64,000 nucleotides of DNA, taken from Echinicola soli. GTDB taxonomy: Bacteria; Bacteroidota; Bacteroidia; Cytophagales; Cyclobacteriaceae. The stretch lies in contig NZ_CP041253.1 of NCBI RefSeq assembly GCF_006575665.1, forward strand, positions 1,245,501 through 1,309,500. Reading direction: 5' to 3'. Shown one piece after another: positions 1 to 8,031 of the stretch. The stretch's first letter is position 1. Each line of letters begins with the position of its first letter. The notes beneath the pieces are model-generated. The model did no database searches and was not told the origin of the DNA. It saw only the letters and a list, made by a program, of their open reading frames with translations. The translations under genes were made by a program, and so were the position numbers.

Positions 1-298
1 TAGAAGACAGCATCACCTCATTTTTGATATACACTACCGGAACGATTTCCAATGTATCGGGAAAATGATCGAGGGTCACTTCACTGACAGGATATGGCAG
101 GCCATCGGCACTTAGCGCCACATCAAAATAGCGGACATAAAGTTTCTTGACCTCATTGGCCTTGATGGTGTGGGTTTCAGTGGGATTCAAATTTAAGGCC
201 GTTTTCCAATAGTAAAAGGAGACAGCTGGTGGAGAAGTATGCTGGCAAGCACCCAAGCAGGCCGTGAAAAAAAACAGTATAAAAAGGCGTATTTTCAT
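1..298 (-). CDS. Putative lipoprotein of unknown function, 3' part cut by window edge
   Basis: Reading the minus strand from the ATG at 298, the frame stays open to base 1, giving 99 codons without a stop. The N-terminus is a short basic start followed by a hydrophobic run and then Leu-Gly-Ala-Cys (Cys about residue 18), a good lipobox. The product should therefore be a lipid-anchored envelope protein. The rest of the visible part (about 80 residues) has alternating hydrophobic and charged residues suggesting beta structure, but I recognise no family. The C-terminus lies outside the window. The next gene (744) is divergent and 445 bp away. Confidence 0.7.
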   Translation of the reverse strand, partial: MKIRLFILFFFTACLGACQHTSPPAVSFYYWKTALNLNPTETHTIKANEVKKLYVRYFDVALSADGLPYPVSEVTLDHFPDTLEIVPVVYIKNEVMLSS

Positions 299-743
299 AG
301 CTAAAAAGGTATGAGCAATCGACCATACCAAGTACAAAGTAAATAGAATATCATGAATATGTATGGAATTATTCAGATAAAAGAAGCTCGGTTTGTTCAC
401 GATTTGTAATTCCAAATTAAAGATAAAGATGGCATATTATATGGATTCCGATTCGCCACGGCTGACAGGACAGGAGAAACGAAATTGATGGGGTTTCATT
501 TGATAATCATGTGTTTGAAATGCTTTACCGACATTGGGTCGGCACAGGCGCTGTGGTCAGTCCCGTATGAGTATCGGGGACAGGCTATTGCGGCTTATGT
601 GACAGCCTTATTTTCTCCATAACCTGATCTCGGCTTAGAAATCAAACTGATGTACATCAGTTTTGCAACTTTAGCTACTCTAAACGCTTACAAGCTACTG
701 CTATGCACTAAAATCAACTTTATTTTTATAACTTTATTCTCCT
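299..743. other. Intergenic region with a 20-bp palindrome and a repeat fragment
   Basis: No ORF here looks coding. The region separates two divergent genes. At 580-600 it carries a stretch (cccgtatgagtatcgggga followed by caggct) resembling modules in the dispersed repeats at 4201-4223, 20601-20624 and 32969-32993. At 644-663 there is a perfect 20-bp palindrome, listed separately. Confidence 0.5.
644..663. promoter_or_regulatory. Perfect 20-bp palindrome, candidate operator of the 744 gene
   Basis: The sequence aaactgatgtacatcagttt is its own reverse complement. Its core, TGAT-N4-ATCA, has the same half-site spacing as FNR-class sites (TTGAT-N4-ATCAA). It ends 80 bp before the ATG of the methyltransferase gene, where a regulator could control that gene or the divergent lipoprotein gene. 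The link to a Crp/Fnr protein is inference. Confidence 0.4.
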
Positions 744-1409
744 ATGAAAAAGTCATTTAGCGAAGAAGAACTAAAGGCCATTGCTTCCCAGCTGAGCCAC
801 CCAAAAGGGGAAATGGGCATCGATGTGGCCGCTACCATGCATGAATCGAACATTTCCATGACTGAAAAGGCCATAGAACTGCTTCATTTGGAGAACGGCG
901 ACAAGGTGCTGGAGCTAGGGCATGGGAGTGCAATGCATGTGAGCCAGCTTTTAGAGGAGCAGGAAAGCCTGCACTATACTGGCTTGGAAGTTTCCGAACT
1001 CATGTACCTAGAGGCCAAGAAGCACAATATCCAATGGATCGATGCAGGTATTGCGGACTTTCATTTGTATGATGGAGAGCAAGCTCCTTTTGAGTCTGGG
1101 AGTTTTGATAAAATTTTTACGGTCAATACCATTTATTTCTGGAAAGATCCTTTGAGGACAGCAGAGGAATTGGAAAGGTTGTTGGCCGATGAGGGGAGCT
1201 TGGTGATCGCTTTTGCGCAGAAACGGTTTATGGAAAAGCTGCCTTTCGCCCAGCATGGCTTTACGTTATATGATGATGCTGATGTTATGGAGTTAATGAC
1301 TGAAGTTGGTCTGGTGACCTTGGAGCAATCAGACGTGACCGAAACCGTCAAGAGCAAAGCCATGGAAGAGGTACAGCGGGAATTTACCGTAATGCGTTTT
1401 TCCAGATAG
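744..1409 (+). CDS. Class I SAM-dependent methyltransferase
   Basis: A 221-residue cytosolic protein of the Methyltransf_11 type. Motif I for binding S-adenosylmethionine is visible at residues 55-63 (VLELGHGSA), followed by an acidic strand end (LEVSEL) and a post-motif region around FTVNTIYFW, typical of small-molecule or ubiquinone-like methyltransferases. The glycine-rich loop has His where Gly or Cys is more usual. The substrate cannot be told from sequence. ATG 744 follows an AT-rich leader with a palindrome 80 bp upstream. The gene is followed after 49 bp by the co-directional DUF418 gene, so the two may be cotranscribed. Confidence 0.85.
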   Translation: MKKSFSEEELKAIASQLSHPKGEMGIDVAATMHESNISMTEKAIELLHLENGDKVLELGHGSAMHVSQLLEEQESLHYTGLEVSELMYLEAKKHNIQWIDAGIADFHLYDGEQAPFESGSFDKIFTVNTIYFWKDPLRTAEELERLLADEGSLVIAFAQKRFMEKLPFAQHGFTLYDDADVMELMTEVGLVTLEQSDVTETVKSKAMEEVQREFTVMRFSR

Positions 1410-1458
1410 GTTTTCTCGCAGGGTGGGTCCTAAGCTTTCTGTTTATAATTAGCATCAA

Positions 1459-2667
1459 ATGAAATTAGACCAATTGGTAAACCCCATTTCTGACCGTTCT
1501 CGTATTGAATTGATCGACATTTTTAGGGGCTTTGCGATATTCGGGATTTTTATGGTCAATATCGAGATCATGAACTGTTTTATGGTGAACCAAGAGAAAT
1601 TTGGCAAGTTATGGACTCGGCCAATCGATACCTTTTCCTACAGGATTTTGCAGCTGTTCTTTTATAGCAAGTTTTTCCCAATATTTTCTTTTTTATTTGG
1701 ATTGGGCATCGGTATGCAGACCAATAAATTCATTAATTCTAAACGACTGCCACTTGGCTTTTTAATAAGGAGAATGCTCATACTGTTGGTTTTTGGAATT
1801 CTGCACATCACCTTTTTGTGGGATGGTGACATTTTGCATTTATATGCCCTCATTGGGATATTCACCTTTTTTTGGATCCGAAGAGCTGCAAAGGTGATTT
1901 TAATTACGTCGATCATTGTATTTGTTTTTCCATTTTATGATGTCATAGTGGCCATTGTTTTTGGGAGTTTGGAGGTGAATTCTAGCCGCTTAATAGAGCT
2001 ATATAATCCCCAAGAAATCAGGAATATCATTTGGAATGGTTCGTTGGGTGAGCAAATCAGTTTGCGTTGGGCAGATTATGTTTCAAATATCCCTTTGTTA
2101 CTTTACATGGTGGGACCAGTAGCTTTTTCAATGTTTTTGTTGGGGCTGTATTTTGTCAGACAGGGCTATCACAATGCGATAAAAGATTTTATTGCACGGA
2201 CAAAAAAGCCAGTTTTGATGGTGATTTTATTGATCACGGCTTACAGGCTATTTTTTATATTTGCCCTTACTGATCTTGACATTTACCATAATCCTTGGCT
2301 TAAGCCAATATTTCTACAACTTATATTCCTATCAGATGTGATGACGGGGCTTTTTTACCTCTGGCTTATGGGTTGGTTATATTATTTTCAAGGATGGAAA
2401 AAACTGTTAAGTCCATTAAAGTATGTGGGGAGGATGGCACTTTCCAACTATATTTTTCAGAGTTTAGTTGGTTTGATTCTTTTTTATGGACTTGGGTTTT
2501 CTCTTTATGAAAAAATGAGTCCACCGATGATGTTGCTCACTGGGATTTTGGTCTTCGCTGTGCAGATGCTGATGAGCGCGATTTGGCTTCGGTATTTCAG
2601 GTATGGGCCGCTTGAGTGGTTGTGGAGAGTGCTGAGTTATGGAAAACGGATGGGGATAAAACGTTAG
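1459..2667 (+). CDS. DUF418 family multi-pass membrane protein
   Basis: A 402-residue protein opening with RIELIDIFRGFAIFGIF, the characteristic start of DUF418/YeiB proteins. It has about 8-10 hydrophobic segments and a C-terminal block (GRMALSNYIFQS and WLRYFRYGPLEWLWR) diagnostic for the DUF418 domain. The family is related to membrane acyltransferases such as OafA and NagX, but its reaction is not established. It should sit in the inner membrane. It lies 49 bp downstream of the methyltransferase in the same direction. Confidence 0.9.
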   Translation: MKLDQLVNPISDRSRIELIDIFRGFAIFGIFMVNIEIMNCFMVNQEKFGKLWTRPIDTFSYRILQLFFYSKFFPIFSFLFGLGIGMQTNKFINSKRLPLGFLIRRMLILLVFGILHITFLWDGDILHLYALIGIFTFFWIRRAAKVILITSIIVFVFPFYDVIVAIVFGSLEVNSSRLIELYNPQEIRNIIWNGSLGEQISLRWADYVSNIPLLLYMVGPVAFSMFLLGLYFVRQGYHNAIKDFIARTKKPVLMVILLITAYRLFFIFALTDLDIYHNPWLKPIFLQLIFLSDVMTGLFYLWLMGWLYYFQGWKKLLSPLKYVGRMALSNYIFQSLVGLILFYGLGFSLYEKMSPPMMLLTGILVFAVQMLMSAIWLRYFRYGPLEWLWRVLSYGKRMGIKR

Positions 2668-2740
2668 AAGATTTCTTGTCTTACAAAATGTTAAAAGTGG
2701 CTCTCCCGCGCTCTTGAAAAAGTAAAAATTACCTTGGCAA

Positions 2741-2998
2741 CTAACTCATTAGCACGATAATGAATACCGTTATAATTGCCAAAAGCACTGCGATCTTTAG
2801 AATCAAGAATCCTTTCCATTCGAATAAACTGCGCACGCGGCTTTTTGTGAGTACTTCATCTTTGGTGAGCTTTGGAGCATTTTCATCATGCTCGATAAGC
2901 GTATGGTCATTGCCATATACATCTTTGTAAAGTTCCAGTGTTTTTCTGGGCTTGCGCTTGTAGTCCTCTTTACGCATCCCAAATCCCATATATCCCAT
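2741..2998 (-). CDS. Small single-pass membrane protein, unknown function
   Basis: An 85-residue protein with a basic N-terminal part (RKEDYKRKPRKTLELYKDVYG), a soluble middle part, and one hydrophobic C-terminal segment (about residues 62-84) that could form a tail anchor. ATG codons at 2989 and 2977 are alternative starts. I do not recognise a named family, but its composition is protein-like and it has no better overlapping ORF. It faces the DUF418 gene tail to tail. Confidence 0.7.
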   Translation of the reverse strand: MGYMGFGMRKEDYKRKPRKTLELYKDVYGNDHTLIEHDENAPKLTKDEVLTKSRVRSLFEWKGFLILKIAVLLAIITVFIIVLMS

Positions 2999-3038
2999 CT
3001 TCAGTTCATTTATTGGTTAAAAATATCGATTTGATATC

Positions 3039-3123
3039 CATCATCACGAGGAGGATGCTACAGAGCAATCTGTTTTGCAAAAGAAAAGATTGCTTCCCTT
3101 CGATTCTCTTCGTTCGCAATGAC
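3039..3123. repeat. Palindromic dispersed repeat of the gtcattgcga type
   Basis: On the minus strand this reads gtcattgcgaacga ... agcaatct ... agattgct ... cctcgtgatga. It has outer near-inverted ends and an inner inverted pair around GCAATC. The same architecture is present at 20535-20641. It resembles a REP-like family common in many bacterial genomes. It lies between two minus-strand genes and contains no ORF. Confidence 0.6.
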
Positions 3124-3179
3124 TTTAAATCGTAAAAGCTATTGATATTGAATATACAAAAAATAAACGGTATTTGGAC

Positions 3180-3512
3180 TTATATCAATTTCCAACCCAG
3201 TGCTGTATTGACCGTACCCTTGACTACATCCAAGGCAGCATTGATCGCACCTTCTACGGCCAATATGCCTAGGCCTTCGATGGTCAGTAAAACGATGCGC
3301 GCGCTGCTTTTTTGGATTTCCAAGTAGTGTTTGGCTTGTTCCTCGGTAATTTTACCCTGGAGTTTCAGTTCACCGATCAGTTTGATATTGTTGGCCAATA
3401 CTTTCAGCTCATTTTCAGCAAAAGGTTGGGCTTCTTCCCAGTGGTTGGTCAGTACACCTTGGACAGCCATGACCATTTTTTCGAATATTTCCTCTGTGTT
3501 GATCTCAGACAT
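3180..3512 (-). CDS. Conserved-looking hypothetical protein, 110 residues
   Basis: A small, mostly helical protein with no signal peptide. The N-terminal two thirds are amphipathic and charged (EENELK and KLQGKITEEQAKHYLE patterns). The last 40 residues are rich in Ala, Gly, Leu and Val and could associate with a membrane. No recognised family. Its ATG lies 15 bp after the stop of the lipoprotein gene (3528-3998), so the two are probably an operon and may act together. Confidence 0.75.
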   Translation of the reverse strand: MSEINTEEIFEKMVMAVQGVLTNHWEEAQPFAENELKVLANNIKLIGELKLQGKITEEQAKHYLEIQKSSARIVLLTIEGLGILAVEGAINAALDVVKGTVNTALGWKLI

Positions 3513-3527
3513 AATGGGATAGGTTTA

Positions 3528-3998
3528 TCAGTTTTCGTAAGACTCTCCACGTTTGAGGGCCATTTGCAGTCGGATGATAGCTGTAAAGGCAGAGTTAAAG
3601 GCGGTTTTCAGTGGAGGAAGTTGTTCTGCAGATGCAAATCCCATCTTGTGCAAAAACTCAAGATTCGATACCATGTTTTGCAATTCCTTTACCTGCTCCT
3701 GGACAATGCGGTTTTTGTCGACCGCAGCTGCCCTGACCGCCAAGGTGTTCAGATCCACTTTGGCTTCATCAAAGAATGTTTGGTAATGTTCATAATCTGC
3801 TTCTTCGGTGCCGATGGTTCGCTCCAACTGGACAAAATACGCTGCTACTTTTTCTTCAAGTTCCGTTATCTTTTCATCTGTGATGGGATCATATTCACTG
3901 ATCAGGCGCACAGAGGTACAGGCATGCCCACATAATAAAAATAGCAGGAGGAGGCTGAAAATTTTCCCTTGCGTAGAAATTCGTTTGGATAATTTCAT
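3528..3998 (-). CDS. Putative lipoprotein with helical domain
   Basis: I choose the ATG at 3998 (protein MKLSKRIST...), giving 156 residues. The frame continues upstream to 4148, but those 50 codons run into a dispersed repeat (4072-4245) and are not coding-like. The chosen start gives a basic N-terminus and a hydrophobic segment ending in HACTSV, so Cys is a plausible lipid-attachment site although the lipobox is imperfect. The mature part is predicted helical and possibly coiled-coil (EKITELEEKVAAYFVQLE). Function unknown. It precedes the 110-residue gene by 15 bp. Confidence 0.75.
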   Translation of the reverse strand: MKLSKRISTQGKIFSLLLLFLLCGHACTSVRLISEYDPITDEKITELEEKVAAYFVQLERTIGTEEADYEHYQTFFDEAKVDLNTLAVRAAAVDKNRIVQEQVKELQNMVSNLEFLHKMGFASAEQLPPLKTAFNSAFTAIIRLQMALKRGESYEN

Positions 3999-4071
3999 GT
4001 AGTTGTGGTCTAATGACAATTTAAGCAATAACCTTGTGTGATACTTAATAGAATGTGCTTTAAACCCGAAA

Positions 4072-4245
4072 TCAATGCCGTTTAGATAAGAGCGGACAGT
4101 GACAACGCTGTCATCTCGCCGCAGCGAGGGAATCTCTCTCTCATACAATACATAATGGTTTAAAAGATCCTTTCCCGATCTGTTGGGATCAGGATAGCCT
4201 GCCCCGCATGACTATCGGGGACATACGTTAACTAAACGGCATTGA
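4072..4245. mobile_element. MITE-like repeat, family R1, copy 1 (174 bp)
   Basis: The ends are perfect 14-bp inverted repeats: tcaatgccgtttag at 4072-4085 and ctaaacggcattga at 4232-4245. The interior contains further small palindromes: gacag/ctgtc, a tcgcc...gcgag pair, and a cccgatc/gatcagg pair. An inverted second copy lies at 32938-33084. No coding capacity is visible, so if mobile it would depend on a transposase elsewhere. The copy supplies a false upstream extension to the neighbouring lipoprotein ORF. Confidence 0.65.
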
Positions 4246-4246
4246 A

Positions 4247-4340
4247 CTCGAAATATGCATTAGCCTATCTACGCCACAGTCTGTCCCGGACTATTTCGGG
4301 AGCGCACAGGTATTACGATCTGCAACTGCTTCAAGAGCAG
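4247..4340. repeat. Dispersed repeat R2, copy 1
   Basis: The first 29 bp (4247-4275, beginning ctcgaaatatgcattagcc) are identical to 24158-24186. A second shared block (ctgcaactgcttcaagagcag here, ctgcaaattgtttcaaaagcag there) follows after a variable insert. It begins 1 bp after the end of the R1 element, so the two may form a composite. There is no ORF of note. The rest of the gap to 4433 shows no gene. Confidence 0.6.
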
Positions 4341-4433
4341 CCGCAGGTTTGCTGCTATATTGATCTCACTGCTTTTATTAGAAATCAACAAATCCATCAC
4401 TTAGGCCTCGATTATCTGATTTTCATTAAACCC

Positions 4434-5249
4434 TCAGTGTTCCTTTCCCTCGTATTTCCACATCGGTACCGTTTTTCCGGCATGTTCAAAGCCAATTTTT
4501 TCGTAAAATGATACTGCGTCGACCTCAGCTGTGAGCATTTGCATGTGGAATCCCGCATATTTTTCGAGCATCCTTTCCATGATTTTGCGGCCGATTCCTT
4601 TGCATTGGTGACTGGGCAATACCAATAAATGCGGAAAATAAACCACCAAATACCCATCAGAAATGGCATTGCCCAATCCCACCAACTGGTCGTTTTCCCA
4701 AGCGGTGACCAAACTATCAGAATGGGTAAGGCCATTGTAGAGAACGTCAGGCATATTTGCGGAACTCCATTGGTTTTTTTGGTAGAGTGGCAGTAGGTCT
4801 TCTATGGTAAAATTCCGGTTTTCTGAAATTTGCACAGTTGTTTTTTCCATAATGACGTAGTCAATTCCTCCTTTGACAAAGGTTTGGAGGGTTCTTTGAA
4901 ACCCAAATTTTTCGTAGAAAGCGGTTTTATCCGCGCGTGCATTGCACCAGATACGATGGATGCCTTCTTTTTCCAAACGGGAAATTGCATGCTGGAGCAA
5001 GATACTTCCCAGGCCTTTGCCCTGCAGGGATATTTCGGTGGCAAATTTTCTAAACTGGGCTTGGTCGTCTTTTATAAATACGGAGATGACTGTGATGAGT
5101 TTATCTTCCTGGATCAAGCCAAAATGTTGGCCATGGTGATCTTCTTCGAGTTTTACATAGTCAATTGGCTGATCTGGCCACATCACACGGTGACGGAGGT
5201 CCCAAGTATCTTCTGGACGTATGGGGATGATCTGGTAGTTATTTTTCAT
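4434..5249 (-). CDS. Tandem GNAT-domain N-acetyltransferase
   Basis: A 271-residue protein made of two GNAT folds. Each half carries its own acetyl-CoA-binding motif A: QGKGLG at residues 76-81 and QCKGIG at 215-220. Each half also ends in the family's C-terminal block (FYEKFGF at 111-117, FYEKIGF in the second half). Single GNAT domains are about 140-160 residues, so this is a true fusion. The substrates are unknown and may be small amines or protein N-termini. It follows the amidohydrolase gene by about 80 bp on the same strand. Confidence 0.88.
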   Translation of the reverse strand: MKNNYQIIPIRPEDTWDLRHRVMWPDQPIDYVKLEEDHHGQHFGLIQEDKLITVISVFIKDDQAQFRKFATEISLQGKGLGSILLQHAISRLEKEGIHRIWCNARADKTAFYEKFGFQRTLQTFVKGGIDYVIMEKTTVQISENRNFTIEDLLPLYQKNQWSSANMPDVLYNGLTHSDSLVTAWENDQLVGLGNAISDGYLVVYFPHLLVLPSHQCKGIGRKIMERMLEKYAGFHMQMLTAEVDAVSFYEKIGFEHAGKTVPMWKYEGKEH

Positions 5250-5329
5250 TGACTGCTTTGATCCAAGATGGATGAGAAGTTTTACAAATGGGTAATGGAA
5301 AGCGCAACTTTCTTACTGATTACCGAATA

Positions 5330-7006
5330 CTAATGGTGTCCCCTCCAGCCTGGGCCGCGGACGACTCTGCCGGGGAAGGCTCCAGTATGTTCTCCATGGC
5401 GAAGCACCTGTTGGCCATTTACCAGAACATGTACCATTCCTTCTGCATACTGATGTGGCTGGTCAAAAGTTGCCCGGTCACGGATTTTTTCTTTGTCAAA
5501 AATAGCCAAATCGGCATAGTATCCTTCTTTTAAAAGTCCTCTTTTTTTGATTTTAAGGTTACTGGCCGGTAAATGCGTGAGTTTATAGATGGCCTCTTGG
5601 AGGGGAATTACCTTTTCCTCCCTGACGTATTTGCCAAGCAATCTGGCAAAATTCCCGTAAGCCCTGGGATGCGTGCTGGATTGGAGAAATACTCCTTCTG
5701 CCGCCATCGATTGGGCATCAGAGCCGAAGCTCATCCAAGGAAGCTGGAGTTGTTTTTGGACATTTTTTTCATCCATCAGAAAATAGACCGTTCCTACACG
5801 GCTGCCGTCTTCCACTACGAGATCCATGGCCGTTTCTTCAGGGGATTTACCTCTTAGTTTTGACACTTCTGCCAGGGTTTTGCCCGTGAGGTGTTTCAGG
5901 CTGTCATTTTTAAAGCCTACCAAGATCATCTTTTCTGCTGAACCGGCAGCTTGCATAAGGCTTTCCCAAGTGATGGCTGGGCTTTTCATTTCTTGTAGGA
6001 CTTTTTTCCTGATTTCCGGTTGTTGTAGCCGCTCTGCCCAGGCGTCATAGCCCCCCTCTTGTACCCAAGGCGGCATGGCGGCATCCAGGCCGGTTGCCCC
6101 GGCGGTGTAAGTGTACATGTCCGTGGTGATGTCGAGGCCGACACTTCTGGCGGAATCGATCTTGCTGATCACCGCATCCAGCTTGCTCCAGTTTGCCGAA
6201 CCGCTCTGCTTAAGGTGGTAAACTTCTGCTCTTATTCCCGATTCATTTGCGATTTTTATCAATTCATCTAAGCTCTCCAACAGTTTGTTTCCTTCACTCC
6301 GTAAATGCGAGATATACATGCCATCATACTCCGAAGCTACTTGGCAGAGGGCGATCAGCTCTTCCGTGGAGGAATAAAAAGCCGGAGCGTAGATCAGGGA
6401 TGACCCAATGCCCAGGGCACCTTCTTCCATGGCCTGGCGGACCATCATTTTCATGGAGTCCAGCTCTTCCGGAGTGGGAGCGCGGTCTTCATAGCCGACC
6501 GTATTGACCCGCAAGGTGGTCGCTCCTACGAAGGAGGCTATATTAGTGGAGACACCTTTACTTTCTAGAAATTCAAGATATTCGCCCAAAGTGGTCCAAG
6601 GGATATCATAGGTGATTTTGCCTTGATCTTCCTTCATCTCTCTTCGGGTAGCAGGTGTCAGCGGTCCCCAAGAGCTTCCTTCACCAAAAACTTCCAAGGT
6701 CACGCCCTGTTTGATATCACTCATGGAGCGGCCATCCTCGATCAGCGATTCCACGGCCCAGCTGAGCATATTGATAAAGCCCGGGGCCACTATCAGTCCT
6801 TTGGCATCGATTTCATGACTTGCGGCCTGATCAGATAGATCATCGATGGCTGCTATGGTGTCCGCATTTATACCGATATCGGCCATAAATGCAGGTTTTC
6901 CGCTACCATCGATAATTTCACCATTCCGGATGATGATATCAAAGTCTTTGGGAGTGGTGCAGGAAAATAAAAGCAGAAGGAGGAATGATGTTGGTCTAAG
7001 GCACAT
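5330..7006 (-). CDS. D-aminoacylase-like amidohydrolase, lipoprotein
   Basis: A 558-residue member of the N-acyl-D-amino-acid deacylase group (Amidohydro_3). The N-terminus is hydrophobic and ends in LLLFSC (Cys16), a lipobox, so it is probably an outer envelope lipoprotein. Conserved parts are the DIIIRNGEIIDGSGKP start, two later His motifs (MYISHLRSEG, AEVYHLKQSG), the late Asp (SFGSDAQSM) and the THPRAYGNFARLLG block. The usual strand-1 HxH metal motif after GFID is replaced by GFINMLSW (residues 76-83), and the bridging Cys region reads FGEGSS. I recall this as a recurrent variant in Bacteroidota. It probably hydrolyses N-acyl amino acids or dipeptides, but with an altered metal site. 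Confidence 0.85.
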   Translation of the reverse strand: MCLRPTSFLLLLLFSCTTPKDFDIIIRNGEIIDGSGKPAFMADIGINADTIAAIDDLSDQAASHEIDAKGLIVAPGFINMLSWAVESLIEDGRSMSDIKQGVTLEVFGEGSSWGPLTPATRREMKEDQGKITYDIPWTTLGEYLEFLESKGVSTNIASFVGATTLRVNTVGYEDRAPTPEELDSMKMMVRQAMEEGALGIGSSLIYAPAFYSSTEELIALCQVASEYDGMYISHLRSEGNKLLESLDELIKIANESGIRAEVYHLKQSGSANWSKLDAVISKIDSARSVGLDITTDMYTYTAGATGLDAAMPPWVQEGGYDAWAERLQQPEIRKKVLQEMKSPAITWESLMQAAGSAEKMILVGFKNDSLKHLTGKTLAEVSKLRGKSPEETAMDLVVEDGSRVGTVYFLMDEKNVQKQLQLPWMSFGSDAQSMAAEGVFLQSSTHPRAYGNFARLLGKYVREEKVIPLQEAIYKLTHLPASNLKIKKRGLLKEGYYADLAIFDKEKIRDRATFDQPHQYAEGMVHVLVNGQQVLRHGEHTGAFPGRVVRGPGWRGHH

Positions 7007-7060
7007 AACAGTTGGTTTTAAGCAGATGATTGAGATAAGTATACAAAATAAAGCTGATTA

Positions 7061-7474
7061 TTAATCCTTGTCTGTCAGTTTGTTACAATCCAAGCAGCGA
7101 TAGACTGTTTTAAGATAGATAGGGAGCACTAAAAAGAACAGGGCTAATAGCATGGAGAATATCCCTTTAGAATCCCGCCATGACGAAGTTTCAGCTATCA
7201 GATGCTCCGATCCGCAATGAGAGCATTTGACGATATCGCCTTTATCATCTTTGACCGGTTGATGGTCAAATTTACGGAGGATTGCCATGGCCTCCTCTGC
7301 CTTGTGTTGTGGCACTTTTAATTTGATGCCACCCAGGGCCGGACTCATAACAGGGTATAATGTTACCATTCCTTCATCATGTAAAAATGTGGGAATGCCT
7401 TCGCTTTCCAGTTTGGACTTTATCAAGTGGGCCTTTACAGCATTATCCAGTGTGTCTATCGTGATCAGTTTCAA
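7061..7474 (-). CDS. DUF2007-type protein with zinc ribbon and membrane segment
   Basis: A 137-residue protein. Residues 1-70 match the DUF2007 pattern: repeated beta-alpha-beta with LIKSKLESEGIPTFLHDE and KVPQHKAEEAMAIL. After it come two Cys pairs, CSHC near residue 84 and CLDC near 127, separated by a hydrophobic segment (about 105-122). This suggests a split zinc ribbon on either side of a membrane span. The biochemical function of the family is unknown. It precedes the amidohydrolase by 54 bp on the same strand. Confidence 0.75.
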   Translation of the reverse strand: MKLITIDTLDNAVKAHLIKSKLESEGIPTFLHDEGMVTLYPVMSPALGGIKLKVPQHKAEEAMAILRKFDHQPVKDDKGDIVKCSHCGSEHLIAETSSWRDSKGIFSMLLALFFLVLPIYLKTVYRCLDCNKLTDKD

Positions 7475-7701
7475 TGTCGGCTATGGGTTCTTTGTGAAAG
7501 TTTTACGCTGCTGGTAAAGCATAGGACAAAATTTTCGACTTTCTAAAAACGCATGGGTACAGGAAAGGCTGACAAGGTAATTTCTAAACCCTTCGTTTGG
7601 GATCTTGTCCAAACGATAAAGAGTCATTTCCCTTCACCAATTTAGTTGCTACTTTATAGGTTCTACATCCCAAAAAGGATGTGGCATGATATGCATTCAT
7701 C

Positions 7702-8031
7702 TTATTGAAATGGATTATTGGCTACTTCTGCCTGATCATCGATTTCAACTTCAATTCCCCCGATCCATTTTGCGGCGAGGTTATAAACCAGACAACCAAT
7801 GGCTGTCATCACAAAGGCAATTCCGGCGTAAATAAATGGCAAAAACACGAAGAAGATGCCTCCTGCACCGAATCCATTAAGAAAATGGCTGTGATCTGAA
7901 AACCCGCTTAACCCGACTACGGTCATTATGAGTCCGAAGGGTATCATAATAATCGCCATAAATACAAAATAAACAATGGCGAACATGGAGGCAGTCTGTA
8001 CTACACCAAAACGTTTGATTCTTTTTTTCAT
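7702..8031 (-). CDS. Small two-segment membrane protein (DUF3566-like)
   Basis: A 109-residue protein with a basic start (MKKRIKRFGVVQTA), a first hydrophobic stretch at about residues 16-42, and a second at about 54-88. A short acidic tail follows. The layout (KRFGVVQTA leading into two membrane segments) resembles DUF3566-type transmembrane proteins, so I assign it there tentatively. It lies alone, with about 230 bp before the next gene on the left and 289 bp on the right. Confidence 0.7.
   Translation of the reverse strand: MKKRIKRFGVVQTASMFAIVYFVFMAIIMIPFGLIMTVVGLSGFSDHSHFLNGFGAGGIFFVFLPFIYAGIAFVMTAIGCLVYNLAAKWIGGIEVEIDDQAEVANNPFQ

Noticed and set aside
3312-3935. A 207-codon plus-strand frame
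   Set aside because: It crosses two minus-strand genes that have better starts and compositions and is Phe/Cys-rich in an unnatural way.
3999-4148. N-terminal extension of the lipoprotein frame to an ATG at 4148
   Set aside because: The extension is translated repeat R1 sequence, and the internal ATG at 3998 gives a proper signal sequence.
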